Below the pieces are notes generated by a model that ran no database searches, was not told the DNA's origin, and worked only from the letters and a program-made list of their open reading frames with translations. The position numbers and the translations under genes were made by a program. From Streptomyces tateyamensis (GTDB lineage Bacteria > Actinomycetota > Actinomycetes > Streptomycetales > Streptomycetaceae), in assembly GCF_003205575.1 (NCBI RefSeq), contig NZ_PYBW01000030.1, forward strand, positions 38,170 to 102,169: a stretch of 64,000 nucleotides of DNA, given 5' to 3'. Positions 1 to 6,716 of this stretch are shown here, in pieces (position 1 is the first letter of the stretch; each line of letters starts with the position of its first letter).

Positions 1-123
1 GAGCTGGCCGCCGAGGAGGAGCTGAGCCGGCACCTGGCGATCATCGCGGGTACCGGGTCGGACGACTCGGAGAAGGACTGGGAAGCGATGTACCCCGAGA
101 TCAACGAGGCCATTGCCGCCTAG
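1..123 (+). CDS. C-terminal end of an unknown protein (5' truncated by window)
   Basis: The first frame is open from base 1 and ends at TAG 121-123, giving the last 40 residues of a protein whose start lies outside the window. The tail is acidic (ELAAEEELSRHL at the beginning, then several D/E residues) and ends NEAIAA. No family can be assigned from this fragment. It is on the same strand as the following accessory genes and is separated from the next one by about 100 bases. Confidence 0.6.
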   Translation, partial: ELAAEEELSRHLAIIAGTGSDDSEKDWEAMYPEINEAIAA

Positions 124-220
124 GCCCAAGGGGACGAGAGTCCCAGGCTGAACCGGCCGGGGGGTCCGATGGCACCGGACCTCCCGGCCCTGCTGACCAC
201 ACCACCCCGCCGGAGGACCC

Positions 221-772
221 GTGCACCTGCATCTCGCCACCACCGACCACCGCCCGGCCACCGTCCGCGCCGACCTCGCTGTCCATCTCGCCGGGCACCA
301 CGAAGCCCACGCCGTGCTGATCGCTCGCACCATCCTGCTGACCATGCCGTCCGTCCGCGTCCGCCTGGCCCACCCGCAGCCCTCGTATGAGGCGTACAAG
401 GCGTGGACGAGCCTTGCGGACCGCGCCGACCGCGTGTTCGCCGGGACGGGATGTGGCACGGTTCCCGAGCCCGAGGGAGCCGTGTCCGGAAATCTCCGCC
501 TCGACCGTCCGGTGCCTCCGGCGGTCGTGGAGACGCTGCCCGCGAAGTTGAGCCCGACCCGCGCGCCGCAACTGCGGGTCAGCGTCGGCGGCCTGCTGAC
601 CGTGGTCACCGACAAGGCGGCGTTCGCCAGCCAGCTCAACCTCTGGACCACCGCCTACCGCCACGCCGCGCGCCGGTGGGACAACCTCCCCTCCGTCGAG
701 GAGCTGGCGGCCGGATCGCTGCCCCGCTTCGACGACATCGCGGCTCCGGTGCTCGCCAAGGCGGCGGCATGA
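221..772 (+). CDS. Hypothetical protein, 183 aa
   Basis: An unrecognised 183-residue soluble protein that starts with GTG at 221. It has high third-position GC like its neighbours. The N-terminal part (residues 1-60) is His- and Ala-rich, and the middle contains a possible beta-rich segment (LRVSVGGLLTVVTD). No catalytic motif, signal peptide or membrane segment is visible. Its TGA overlaps the ATG of the next gene by four bases (ATGA), so the two are probably translationally coupled and may work together. The pair lies in accessory DNA of plasmid or integrative-element type. Confidence 0.6.
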   Translation: MHLHLATTDHRPATVRADLAVHLAGHHEAHAVLIARTILLTMPSVRVRLAHPQPSYEAYKAWTSLADRADRVFAGTGCGTVPEPEGAVSGNLRLDRPVPPAVVETLPAKLSPTRAPQLRVSVGGLLTVVTDKAAFASQLNLWTTAYRHAARRWDNLPSVEELAAGSLPRFDDIAAPVLAKAAA

Positions 773-1467
773 GTGACACCCGGCCGACCGGCCCGCAGTA
801 CGTCGCTCTGGTCACCGAAGGCGGCTACCGGATTCACGCCACGATCACCCTGGACTGGGAGATCGGTGCCGCCCTGTATCGAATCCCGGAGCTGGGCGGC
901 ACGATCACCGTGGGGTGGGAGTCCGGCCACTACTACACGCGATGCTGCGACGGGAACGCGATCCAGATCACCTACGGCAAGCCCGACCGGAGCCCGTTCA
1001 CCAAGCACTACCAGGACGCGCCGACCGTCTACGGCGTCCGACTCGCCGACCAGGCCGTTTTCCATCCCGAGTCGATGAGCCCCACCAATCACCGGTGGTT
1101 GATCGTCCGGCGCGAGATCGGTGGCCACTACAGCCCCAGCGCGCCGGAGGGCACCCAGCGCAGGACAGCCGCCATCGTCCACGCGATCACCCAGCACATG
1201 CTGTCCCGCCCGTGGGCCGACGAGCTTCGACGCGCCCACGACGAACAGCAGGCCCCCGCCCGGCACCGTCACCACCAGCGGACCATCACCGAGCTGGAAG
1301 ACGAAGCGGCCAAGCTCCAGGAGAAGATCACGCAGGAGAAGACCCGGGCGGCCGTCCAAGCCATCGTGATCGAGGAAGCGGCCAGCAGAGCGGGCGGAGC
1401 CCAGGCGCCGCCCGCTCTGCTGGCCCAGCACCAGCACCAGCACCAGCACCAGCAGCTCGCTGCCTGA
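769..1467 (+). CDS. Hypothetical protein with coiled coil and His/Gln-repeat tail
   Basis: A protein of 232 residues of unknown function. The ATG at 769 overlaps the stop of the upstream gene (ATGA). Residues 1-140 look globular and contain several aromatic and Cys residues (YYTRCC). Residues about 165-190 form a charged helix likely to be a coiled coil (TELEDEAAKLQEKITQEK). The C-terminus is a low-complexity QHQHQHQHQQ tract encoded by a CAGCAC tandem repeat near 1429-1455, so its length could vary between strains. No known domain was recognised. The long inverted repeat after the stop (1520-1552) probably ends transcription of this two-gene unit. Confidence 0.6.
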   Translation: MSDTRPTGPQYVALVTEGGYRIHATITLDWEIGAALYRIPELGGTITVGWESGHYYTRCCDGNAIQITYGKPDRSPFTKHYQDAPTVYGVRLADQAVFHPESMSPTNHRWLIVRREIGGHYSPSAPEGTQRRTAAIVHAITQHMLSRPWADELRRAHDEQQAPARHRHHQRTITELEDEAAKLQEKITQEKTRAAVQAIVIEEAASRAGGAQAPPALLAQHQHQHQHQQLAA

Positions 1468-1519
1468 GACCGGCCGCCCGATCCGACGACACGGGTCGGG
1501 CGGTCGGGCGGCCGGCACC

Positions 1520-1552
1520 GCTGGGGAGGGGGCATCGAGCCCCCTCCCCAGC
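1520..1552 (+). terminator. Strong hairpin terminator
   Basis: A perfect 14-bp stem (1520-1533 with 1539-1552) closes a 5-base loop (ATCGA), shortly after the stop at 1467. A second imperfect inverted repeat of CCGGCCGCCCGA type lies between the stop and this hairpin. There is no T-run, as is usual in Streptomyces. Confidence 0.7.
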
Positions 1553-1690
1553 GCCCGCCTCCGCCGTCCGGGGCTGACCCCCTGCCGCGACGGACCCGCC
1601 GACCATCCGGGCACCACCGTGCCCACCGCAGGGACGTACGCTGATGAGAGCACCCGCGCCCGCCCGGCGCGAACCCGAGGAGCCAACCCG

Positions 1691-1897
1691 ATGCGCCACC
1701 CCGCCCCCTCCCCGGAGGACCGCCGCCGAGCGGTCTCCTCCGCCACTGGCTCGGTCCGAGCCGAGCGCCTCACCCCCAGCGCGGACTACCTCACCGACGC
1801 GGAGGAGTACGCGGCCGGGCGGATCACCGCCGACGAGCTGGTGCAGCGCGCCGAAGCCCGTCACCGCGTGCCTGACGTCGAGCAGCCGACCCCCTGA
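1691..1897 (+). CDS. VbhA-like antitoxin of a Fic toxin
   Basis: A 68-residue protein immediately upstream of a Fic-domain gene. The ATG at 1691 has a GAGGAG site about 8 bases upstream, so it is preferred over a GTG at 1619 in the same frame. The sequence fits the antitoxin VbhA family: a helical segment with SVRAER followed by the characteristic tail EYAAGRITADELVQRAEAR. In class I Fic systems the antitoxin inserts an alpha-inh helix with the motif (S/T)xxxE(G/N), and its Glu blocks ATP binding in the toxin. Here the Ser and Glu are present, but the last position is Arg instead of Gly or Asn. Only two bases separate its stop from the toxin ATG, so the genes are co-transcribed. Confidence 0.8.
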   Translation: MRHPAPSPEDRRRAVSSATGSVRAERLTPSADYLTDAEEYAAGRITADELVQRAEARHRVPDVEQPTP

Positions 1898-1899
1898 CG

Positions 1900-2577
1900 A
1901 TGGCCGACCCCTACGCCGACTCAGACAGCGGCGTCCTGCGCAACCGGCTGGGCATCACCGACCACCAGGCCCTCGCCGCCGCCGAAGCCGACATCACCGC
2001 TGCCCGCCTCACCCGGATCGCCGAGCAGCCCGTTCCCGGCCGGTACGACCTCGCCCACCTCCAGGCGTTCCACCGCGAGGTCTTCGGCAGCATCTACCCG
2101 TGGGCGGGCGAAGTCCGATCCATCGAGATCGCCAAGGGCAACACCCAGTTCTGCCTCGTCCGAATGATCCCCGCCTTCGCTGACGACACCTTCGGCCGCC
2201 TTGCCCGCCGCCAGGACCACCTCCGCGGCCTCGACCGCGACCAGTTCCTCACCGGCCTGGCGGACCTCTACGGAGACGTCAACGCCCTGCACCCGTTCCG
2301 CGAGGGCAACGGCCGTGCACAACGAGCCTTCCTCGGCCAGCTCGCCGCCGACGCGGGGCACCCGATCGACTGGACCCGACTCGACCCCGACCGCAACGAG
2401 CTCGCGTCCATCGCCTCGTTCAACGGCAACACAGGCCCCCTCCGCGCGATGCTCGCTGACCTCACCGTTGAGCAGCCGGCCCCCAGGACCACGCCGACAG
2501 CCAGGCCCACCGCACCGGTGCAGCTGATTCAGCCGCCGCCGGTCCAGACGGACATACGGCCGACCATCCGCCCCTGA
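1900..2577 (+). CDS. fic: Fic-domain AMP-transferase toxin (VbhT/Doc-like)
   Basis: A 225-residue Fic protein. Fic enzymes transfer AMP from ATP to hydroxyl groups of target proteins; bacterial toxins of this class often modify DNA gyrase and topoisomerase IV, though the target here is unknown. The catalytic loop HPFREGNGRAQR (residues about 130-141) matches HPFx(D/E)GNGRxxR with all key residues, so the enzyme should be active. The N-terminal part includes the usual FHREVFGSIYPWAGEVR segment and a beta-hairpin region before the motif. The last 50 residues are Pro/Thr-rich and look disordered. It forms a toxin-antitoxin operon with the gene ending two bases upstream and probably helps maintain the surrounding mobile DNA. 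Confidence 0.9.
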   Translation: MADPYADSDSGVLRNRLGITDHQALAAAEADITAARLTRIAEQPVPGRYDLAHLQAFHREVFGSIYPWAGEVRSIEIAKGNTQFCLVRMIPAFADDTFGRLARRQDHLRGLDRDQFLTGLADLYGDVNALHPFREGNGRAQRAFLGQLAADAGHPIDWTRLDPDRNELASIASFNGNTGPLRAMLADLTVEQPAPRTTPTARPTAPVQLIQPPPVQTDIRPTIRP

Positions 2578-2592
2578 TCCCCAAATGTGGAC

Positions 2593-2637
2593 GGCCGGTG
2601 GACACCCCCGCGAGCGGGTTGGCACGGTCCACCGGCC
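2593..2637 (+). terminator. Hairpin after fic
   Basis: GGCCGGTGGAC at 2593-2603 pairs perfectly (11 bp) with GTCCACCGGCC at 2627-2637, starting 16 bases after the fic stop. This is a probable terminator of the toxin-antitoxin operon. Confidence 0.6.
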
Positions 2638-2639
2638 AG

Positions 2640-3060
2640 AGACCACAGCACCCCGCAGGCGGGGCGTGCAGAACCTCCAGCGTAGACGAGACGCCACCTG
2701 CCTCGAAACACCGTCCCGGGGGGTTGGTCGCGCCGTTGGCGCGGCGGTGTTGTCGGGGCGGCGTTGCCGCCGGCCGCCTTCGGCGGCGGATGCGGGAGCG
2801 CCTTCGGCGCTGCGTTCCTCTTGCCGGGCGCCCCGCTGCGCGGTTCCCCCGGCCCCCCTCCCGCGGCCCAGTATCCGGAGCCGGCCGCCCGCCTCAAGGG
2901 CGCTCCCGTTGGTCGCGTGGCTGCGCCACCGGCCTGCGGCCGGCCCTTGACCCGGACGACCTCTTTGCCCCGGACCCCAGGCAGCTATCGGGGGGACGGG
3001 GGAGGTGCGCCCGCTGATCTGACGGTCCGTCAGCCGTCCGACCGGCGTGCCGGACCACGC
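2640..3060. other. Non-coding, hairpin-rich spacer
   Basis: About 420 bases with no convincing gene on either strand; the frames that are open lack ribosome sites and family resemblance. The stretch contains several short GC-rich inverted repeats with TTC loops, such as GCCGCC-TTC-GGCGGC and AGCGCC-TTC-GGCGCT near 2776-2815. It could encode structured RNA, be a transfer or partition site, or be decayed sequence. Confidence 0.4.
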
Positions 3061-3068
3061 CTTCAAAC

Positions 3069-3097
3069 TTGACCAGAAACCCCCAGTGAGGTAGTAT
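3069..3097 (+). promoter_or_regulatory. Sigma70 (HrdB)-type promoter
   Basis: A TTGACC -35 (3069-3074) and TAGTAT -10 (3092-3097) are separated by 17 bases, close to the consensus for the principal sigma factor. An almost identical promoter, with the same spacer length and a similar spacer (ending TGAGG), lies at 3684-3712. Confidence 0.8.
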
Positions 3098-3111
3098 TGT
3101 CATTGTTGGGA

Positions 3112-3141
3112 GGGGAGGGCAACCCCGACCGGCGCCCACGA
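3112..3141 (+). promoter_or_regulatory. Leader hairpin with AGGGCAA loop
   Basis: In the 5' leader of the gene at 3167, GGGG (3112-3115) pairs with CCCC (3123-3126) around the loop AGGGCAA. CCCACGA follows at 3135-3141. The same loop and downstream element occur at 3726-3756 and 6659-6697. Confidence 0.5.
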
Positions 3142-3166
3142 TGAACCGAACGAAAGGCGTCATCGC

Positions 3167-3616
3167 ATGACGATCACTCTCGACCGCGCCCGACTCGAAG
3201 AGATCAACGCGGCCAAGCAGGCCGAGTGCGGCCACAGCGGCGGGTCGGGCTGCGCCTGGTGCTGGCTCACTCCCGACGCCATCGCCGAACTCCCCTACGC
3301 CGAACGTCTGGCCGTCGCCGTCGATCTCGACCACCGGCTCACCGGGCTCGGCATCCCCCGCGCGCCCCGCACGGTCGTGATCGTCTCCGCCGCCCACACC
3401 TACGCCGTGCAGGTCATGTGCGAGGAGCTCGGCACGTGGGAGCTGCGCATCCCTGCTTCCGGCGAGGAGTACGCCCTGTTCCGGGGCGCGATGTGGGCCG
3501 ACCCCGACGCCCAGGTCCGCAGCGACGAGGTTCCGACGTGGGTCAGGGGTCAGGACGACCTCGCCGATATCGCCCGCAGCTTCGCGGGTCTGCTCTGGGC
3601 CGCTGGCCTCCGTTGA
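3167..3616 (+). CDS. Hypothetical protein, 149 aa
   Basis: An unrecognised protein that begins MTITLDRARLEE; its first codons resemble those of the DUF932 gene downstream (MTITLARTS), and the promoters and leaders of the two genes are also near-duplicates. Residues 22-32 contain CGHSGGSGCAWC, a Cys/His cluster that could bind a metal. The rest appears globular, with an alpha/beta segment (RTVVIVSAAHTYAVQVM) and no membrane helix. It is transcribed from the strong promoter at 3069-3097 and followed by a hairpin at 3622-3652, so it is probably a single-gene unit. Confidence 0.65.
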   Translation: MTITLDRARLEEINAAKQAECGHSGGSGCAWCWLTPDAIAELPYAERLAVAVDLDHRLTGLGIPRAPRTVVIVSAAHTYAVQVMCEELGTWELRIPASGEEYALFRGAMWADPDAQVRSDEVPTWVRGQDDLADIARSFAGLLWAAGLR

Positions 3617-3621
3617 GCCCA

Positions 3622-3652
3622 GCCCCGGCCTGGCGGTCCGCTGGGCCGGGGC
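3622..3652 (+). terminator. Hairpin terminator
   Basis: GCCCCGGCC (3622-3630) pairs perfectly with GGCCGGGGC (3644-3652), starting six bases after the stop of the upstream gene and before the next promoter. Confidence 0.6.
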
Positions 3653-3683
3653 CACTCCTCACTGATGACCCATGCCCAAGGGT

Positions 3684-3712
3684 TTGACTGAAAACCCCTA
3701 TTGAGGTAGTAT
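3684..3712 (+). promoter_or_regulatory. Sigma70 (HrdB)-type promoter, twin of 3069-3097
   Basis: TTGACT (3684-3689), a 17-base spacer and TAGTAT (3707-3712). The spacer and the bases after the -10 (TGTTCTTGTTGG) closely match the promoter at 3069, so one of the two is a duplication of the other. Confidence 0.8.
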
Positions 3713-3725
3713 TGTTCTTGTTGGA

Positions 3726-3756
3726 CGGGGAGGGCAACCCCGGCCGGCACCCACGA
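3726..3756 (+). promoter_or_regulatory. Leader hairpin with AGGGCAA loop
   Basis: CGGGG (3726-3730) pairs with CCCCG (3738-3742) around AGGGCAA; CCCACGA follows at 3750-3756. This lies in the 5' leader of the DUF932 gene, ending about 30 bases before its ATG. Confidence 0.5.
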
Positions 3757-3785
3757 CAGACGAACCCCCGTGCGAAGGACTTCAC

Positions 3786-4934
3786 ATGACCATCACCCTG
3801 GCCAGGACCTCCACCCGCAACGCAAGCCTGTCCGAGATCGTGGGCATTCTCCGCGAGCAGCACCCCCGCAAGGCGGACGTCGTCGCGCCCGTCCAGAACA
3901 TCCGAGCGGAGGGCGGCCGACTGATCATCGAGGGCGCGGACCACGACCTCACCCCGGACGGAGTCACCAGCAAGCCTGCGGAGTTCCGGCTCACCGACGT
4001 GTGCGAGTCCGGCGTGGCCGAGAAGCTGGGCATCCCCGTCGGCTACCTGCGGAAGACCAGGATCGAGGCCCCGCACCTGTGGGACACCAACGTCAACGGG
4101 TGGCTCGGCCACGAGAGCCGCGCCGACAAGTCGTTCATGGTCCGCACGCTGACCCCCGCCCAGGGCGAGGACACCGGCACCGCTCGCGCCTTCCTGAGCC
4201 CCAGCTACCGGATCATTGACAATCTGGACATCCTGACCGCCGCGCTCCAGGGCGTGCGGGACGCAGGTGTCGAGGTCCGGCTGGACAAGTGCGACCTGAC
4301 CGACCGGAAGATGTACGTCAAGATCACCGCCCCGCAGGTCAGCGCCTACGCGCCGGAGCTGTTGAAGGACTACAAGAGCCCGTTCAGCGGCGCGCGCGGC
4401 GCGGACAACCCGACCGTGTTCGCCGGATTCGAGATCAGCAACTCCGAGACCGGGTGCGGGGCGTTCACCATCGTGCCCCGGCTGGTCGTCCAGGTCTGCG
4501 ACAACGGGATGGTGATCACCAAGGACGTGATGCGGTCCGTACACATCGGCGGCCGACAGCAGGACGGGGTGATCCGGTGGAGCGACACCACCCAGGCCCG
4601 CACGCTCGAACTCATCGCCTCCCAGACCACCGACGCCGTTTCGACGTTCCTTGACCGTGACTACGTCGTCCGACAGCTGCGGTCCATCCAGGAGACCGCC
4701 GCAGCCCGGATCAAGAACCCGGAAGCCACGATCACCACCGTCGCCCAGCGGCTCAAGTTCACCGAGGAGCGCCGGGCCGACATCTTCGCCCACTTCATCC
4801 AGGGCGGGGACCTGTCCGCCGGTGGCGTGATGCACGCCGTCACCTCCGTCGCCCAGACTCTCCCCGACGCCGACGACGCCCACGAGGTCGAGGCGCTCGG
4901 CATCCGCGCCATGGAGCTGGCCGCCGCTCTGTGA
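3786..4934 (+). CDS. DUF932 (phage/plasmid-like) protein
   Basis: A 382-residue protein recognised as a DUF932 family member. This family is common on actinobacterial plasmids and phages, and its molecular role is not established. The ATG at 3786 has GAAGGA six bases upstream. Typical features are the N-terminal segment ending FRLTDVCESGVAEKLGIP, the central RAFLSPSYRIIDN block, and FEISNSETGCGAF followed by VVQVCDNGMVI. No signal peptide or membrane segment is seen. It is transcribed from its own consensus promoter and leader hairpin, and a strong hairpin follows the stop. The high-quality promoter suggests substantial expression. Confidence 0.85.
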   Translation: MTITLARTSTRNASLSEIVGILREQHPRKADVVAPVQNIRAEGGRLIIEGADHDLTPDGVTSKPAEFRLTDVCESGVAEKLGIPVGYLRKTRIEAPHLWDTNVNGWLGHESRADKSFMVRTLTPAQGEDTGTARAFLSPSYRIIDNLDILTAALQGVRDAGVEVRLDKCDLTDRKMYVKITAPQVSAYAPELLKDYKSPFSGARGADNPTVFAGFEISNSETGCGAFTIVPRLVVQVCDNGMVITKDVMRSVHIGGRQQDGVIRWSDTTQARTLELIASQTTDAVSTFLDRDYVVRQLRSIQETAAARIKNPEATITTVAQRLKFTEERRADIFAHFIQGGDLSAGGVMHAVTSVAQTLPDADDAHEVEALGIRAMELAAAL

Positions 4935-4942
4935 CCGGCCCG

Positions 4943-4968
4943 CCGCCCGGCCCACCCGGGCCGGGCGG
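4943..4968 (+). terminator. Hairpin terminator after DUF932 gene
   Basis: CCGCCCGGCCC (4943-4953) and GGGCCGGGCGG (4958-4968) form a perfect 11-bp stem with a 4-base loop (ACCC), nine bases after the stop. Confidence 0.7.
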
Positions 4969-5018
4969 ACCGGCACAGACCGCCACTGCCGCCAGCCCAC
5001 CGCGAGGACCGGAAGCCC

Positions 5019-5291
5019 TTGAACACCACCGTCGAACGCCTGCTCACCCTCGTTGCCGAGGTCACCACCTTCGAAGAGGAGTGGGAGGACAAGTTCCGCG
5101 CGGAGCTGCCGTCCTACGACCCGAACCGCGCAGACTTCCCCGTCGGCCCCGACGAGGAGGAGAGCTACTACACGCTCTGCGCCGACCGCGCGGCCGAGGC
5201 CCGCGACCAGCTCCACCGGGTGACCATCAGCATCGAAGCCCTCGCCCGCGACCTGACGGACACCGTCGCCGAGGCGGACCAGCCCGGCTGA
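5019..5291 (+). CDS. Small acidic hypothetical protein, 90 aa
   Basis: An acidic 90-residue protein that probably starts with TTG at 5019, with a GAGGA site about 13 bases upstream. It reads MNTTVERLLTLVAEVTTFEEEW and then contains runs of D/E residues; it looks mostly helical and soluble. No family was recognised. Small acidic proteins are frequent on mobile DNA, but there is no motif to argue for an inhibitor function. The perfect hairpin at 5302-5328 begins 10 bases after the stop. Confidence 0.55.
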   Translation: MNTTVERLLTLVAEVTTFEEEWEDKFRAELPSYDPNRADFPVGPDEEESYYTLCADRAAEARDQLHRVTISIEALARDLTDTVAEADQPG

Positions 5292-5301
5292 CCGAACCAC
5301 C

Positions 5302-5328
5302 GGCCGCCCAGCGCGAAGCTGGGCGGCC
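5302..5328 (+). terminator. Hairpin terminator
   Basis: GGCCGCCCAGC (5302-5312) and GCTGGGCGGCC (5318-5328) form a perfect 11-bp stem with loop GCGAA. The distal arm overlaps the start of the 61-bp direct repeat. Confidence 0.7.
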
Positions 5329-5381
5329 CCGGCCGGGAGCGCCGAGCTGCGGGGATCGACCCCGCACCACGGCCCAACCCC
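5321..5381 (+). repeat. 61-bp perfect direct repeat, copy 1
   Basis: The 61 bases are identical to 5448-5508, with a start-to-start distance of 127 bases. Each copy contains an internal hairpin, GCGGGG-ATCGA-CCCCGC. No protein is encoded. Confidence 0.85.
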
Positions 5382-5447
5382 TCCCGCAGCCCACCCGCCG
5401 AAGCACCATCCGGCCGCACCGCCCGCCGGCCCCTGCCGCCCGCACCC

Positions 5448-5508
5448 GGGCGGCCCCGGCCGGGAGCGCCGAGCTGCGGGGATCGACCCCGCACCACGGC
5501 CCAACCCC
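5448..5508 (+). repeat. 61-bp perfect direct repeat, copy 2
   Basis: Identical to 5321-5381. The copies flank a 66-base segment rich in C. The second copy ends about 55 bases before the next start codon, so the repeats may act in the leader of the gene at 5564. Confidence 0.85.
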
Positions 5509-5563
5509 GCGCGGCGCCGCCTGCTGCCCACCTTCACCCTTCCCGCACCACCAGGAGAACTAC

Positions 5564-6079
5564 GTGCCGACCCTGCCCCACACCGGGCTCCAGACCCCTG
5601 ACCAGCCCCGCTACGAGGTCACCAGCTGCCAGGAACTGGTGCTGCTCCGGGCGACTCCGTTCTTGGCCACCCTCAGCTGCGGAGGCCGCAAGATCGGCAG
5701 CGCCCAGAACTACGGCGACGGGTACGACACGGAGTTCGTGCCCCACGACGGCTTCGACGTGGCCGACTTCGCCCGCTTCGCCGACGCCTGCCGACGAGAC
5801 GGCCGAACCATCAGCCTCTCCCTGCTGCTGGACCTGCTGATCGAGGAGTTCAACGTCGGCCGCTCGCTGCGCGCCCACGCGCTCCAGGGCCGCACCCTGC
5901 TCCGCGAAGTCGCCCCCGACGGCACCGTCGCCATCAGCGGCACCATCCCGATGCCTGCCACCGCGGACGACCGCCGCCGCGCGCACGCCGCTCTCGGACT
6001 GCCGCTTGCCACCGGTGCCGCGACCCAGTTCTGGAACGGCACCTGCTGGGAGCACCTGGCCGGCACCCCCGCGGCCTGA
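5564..6079 (+). CDS. Hypothetical protein, 171 aa
   Basis: The start is GTG 5564, preceded by AGGAG with six bases of spacing; the frame is open far upstream, but that part overlaps other genes and the repeats. The protein is soluble, with a beta-rich N-terminal half (VLLRATPFLATLSCGGRKIG), a helical middle (LSLLLDLLIEEFNVGRSLRAHAL) and a short C-terminal FWNGTCWEHL segment. No family was recognised and no catalytic motif stands out. It belongs to the series of unlinked small genes of the accessory region. Confidence 0.6.
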   Translation: MPTLPHTGLQTPDQPRYEVTSCQELVLLRATPFLATLSCGGRKIGSAQNYGDGYDTEFVPHDGFDVADFARFADACRRDGRTISLSLLLDLLIEEFNVGRSLRAHALQGRTLLREVAPDGTVAISGTIPMPATADDRRRAHAALGLPLATGAATQFWNGTCWEHLAGTPAA

Positions 6080-6145
6080 CCCGCCCCGGCGCGACCCGGC
6101 CAGACCAGACCCCGGCCCACCCCGACGACCGCAGGAGACATCAGC

Positions 6146-6628
6146 ATGCCCAAGTTCATCGTTCCCGTAGACGTCATCACCGTGCACGTGGTGCCCGTCC
6201 TCGCACCGACCGCCGACGCGGCCAAGGCAGAGGCCGAACGCATCGTCGCCAGTGACCGACGGACCTGGTACGACCGCACCGAGCCGCTGTGCGTCGGCGA
6301 CGCGCACACCGAAGCCGAGTGGGACGCCCACCAGGAAGCCTCCAGCCGTGAGGACCTCGGACGGATGACCGTCCCGTTCCGTGCCCGGCCGCCGAAGGAG
6401 ACCACCCCCGTCGGCCGGTTCCGCGCACCGCGCACCGACCACCACGCCGACGACACCGCGTGCCCGCCCGAGCACCGGCACACCACCTCCGGCAAGCCCC
6501 TGACCCCGGGGTGCCCCGGACGCGCCTACTCCAAGGCCGAGTGCAGTTGCGGCGAGTGGTCGGTCAAGCACGCCGCCAAGGGCTACGTGGACGACGCGCG
6601 CCGCCAGCACCTGAGCACTGCGCACTGA
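6146..6628 (+). CDS. Hypothetical protein with Cys/His cluster, 160 aa
   Basis: A 160-residue protein that starts at ATG 6146, with AGGAGA upstream. Residues 1-50 resemble a small alpha/beta fold (FIVPVDVITVHVVPVLAPT). The C-terminal half contains CPPEHRHTT, GCPG and CSCGEW with nearby His residues, a pattern compatible with zinc binding. No family name can be given. The gene precedes the third copy of the AGGGCAA leader hairpin, which belongs to the next gene. Confidence 0.6.
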   Translation: MPKFIVPVDVITVHVVPVLAPTADAAKAEAERIVASDRRTWYDRTEPLCVGDAHTEAEWDAHQEASSREDLGRMTVPFRARPPKETTPVGRFRAPRTDHHADDTACPPEHRHTTSGKPLTPGCPGRAYSKAECSCGEWSVKHAAKGYVDDARRQHLSTAH

Positions 6629-6658
6629 CGGCTCGCTCCAACCCCGACCGATCAACGG

Positions 6659-6697
6659 GTGCGGCCCGGAGGGCAACCGGGCCGCACCCGCCCACGA
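6659..6697 (+). promoter_or_regulatory. Leader hairpin with AGGGCAA loop (11-bp stem)
   Basis: GTGCGGCCCGG (6659-6669) pairs perfectly with CCGGGCCGCAC (6677-6687) around the loop AGGGCAA, and CCCACGA follows at 6691-6697. Loop and tail match the leaders at 3112 and 3726 although the stem sequence differs, so the loop appears to be what is conserved. Confidence 0.55.
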
Positions 6698-6716
6698 AAC
6701 CCGAGAGAACAAGACC

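Noticed and set aside
1429-1455. CAGCAC tandem repeat as a regulatory repeat
   Set aside because: It is inside a coding region and encodes the Gln/His tail; its only likely effect is on protein length.
5321-5508. Possible CRISPR array
   Set aside because: Only two copies exist, the unit is 61 bp, the spacer is not unique DNA of regular size, and no cas genes are present.
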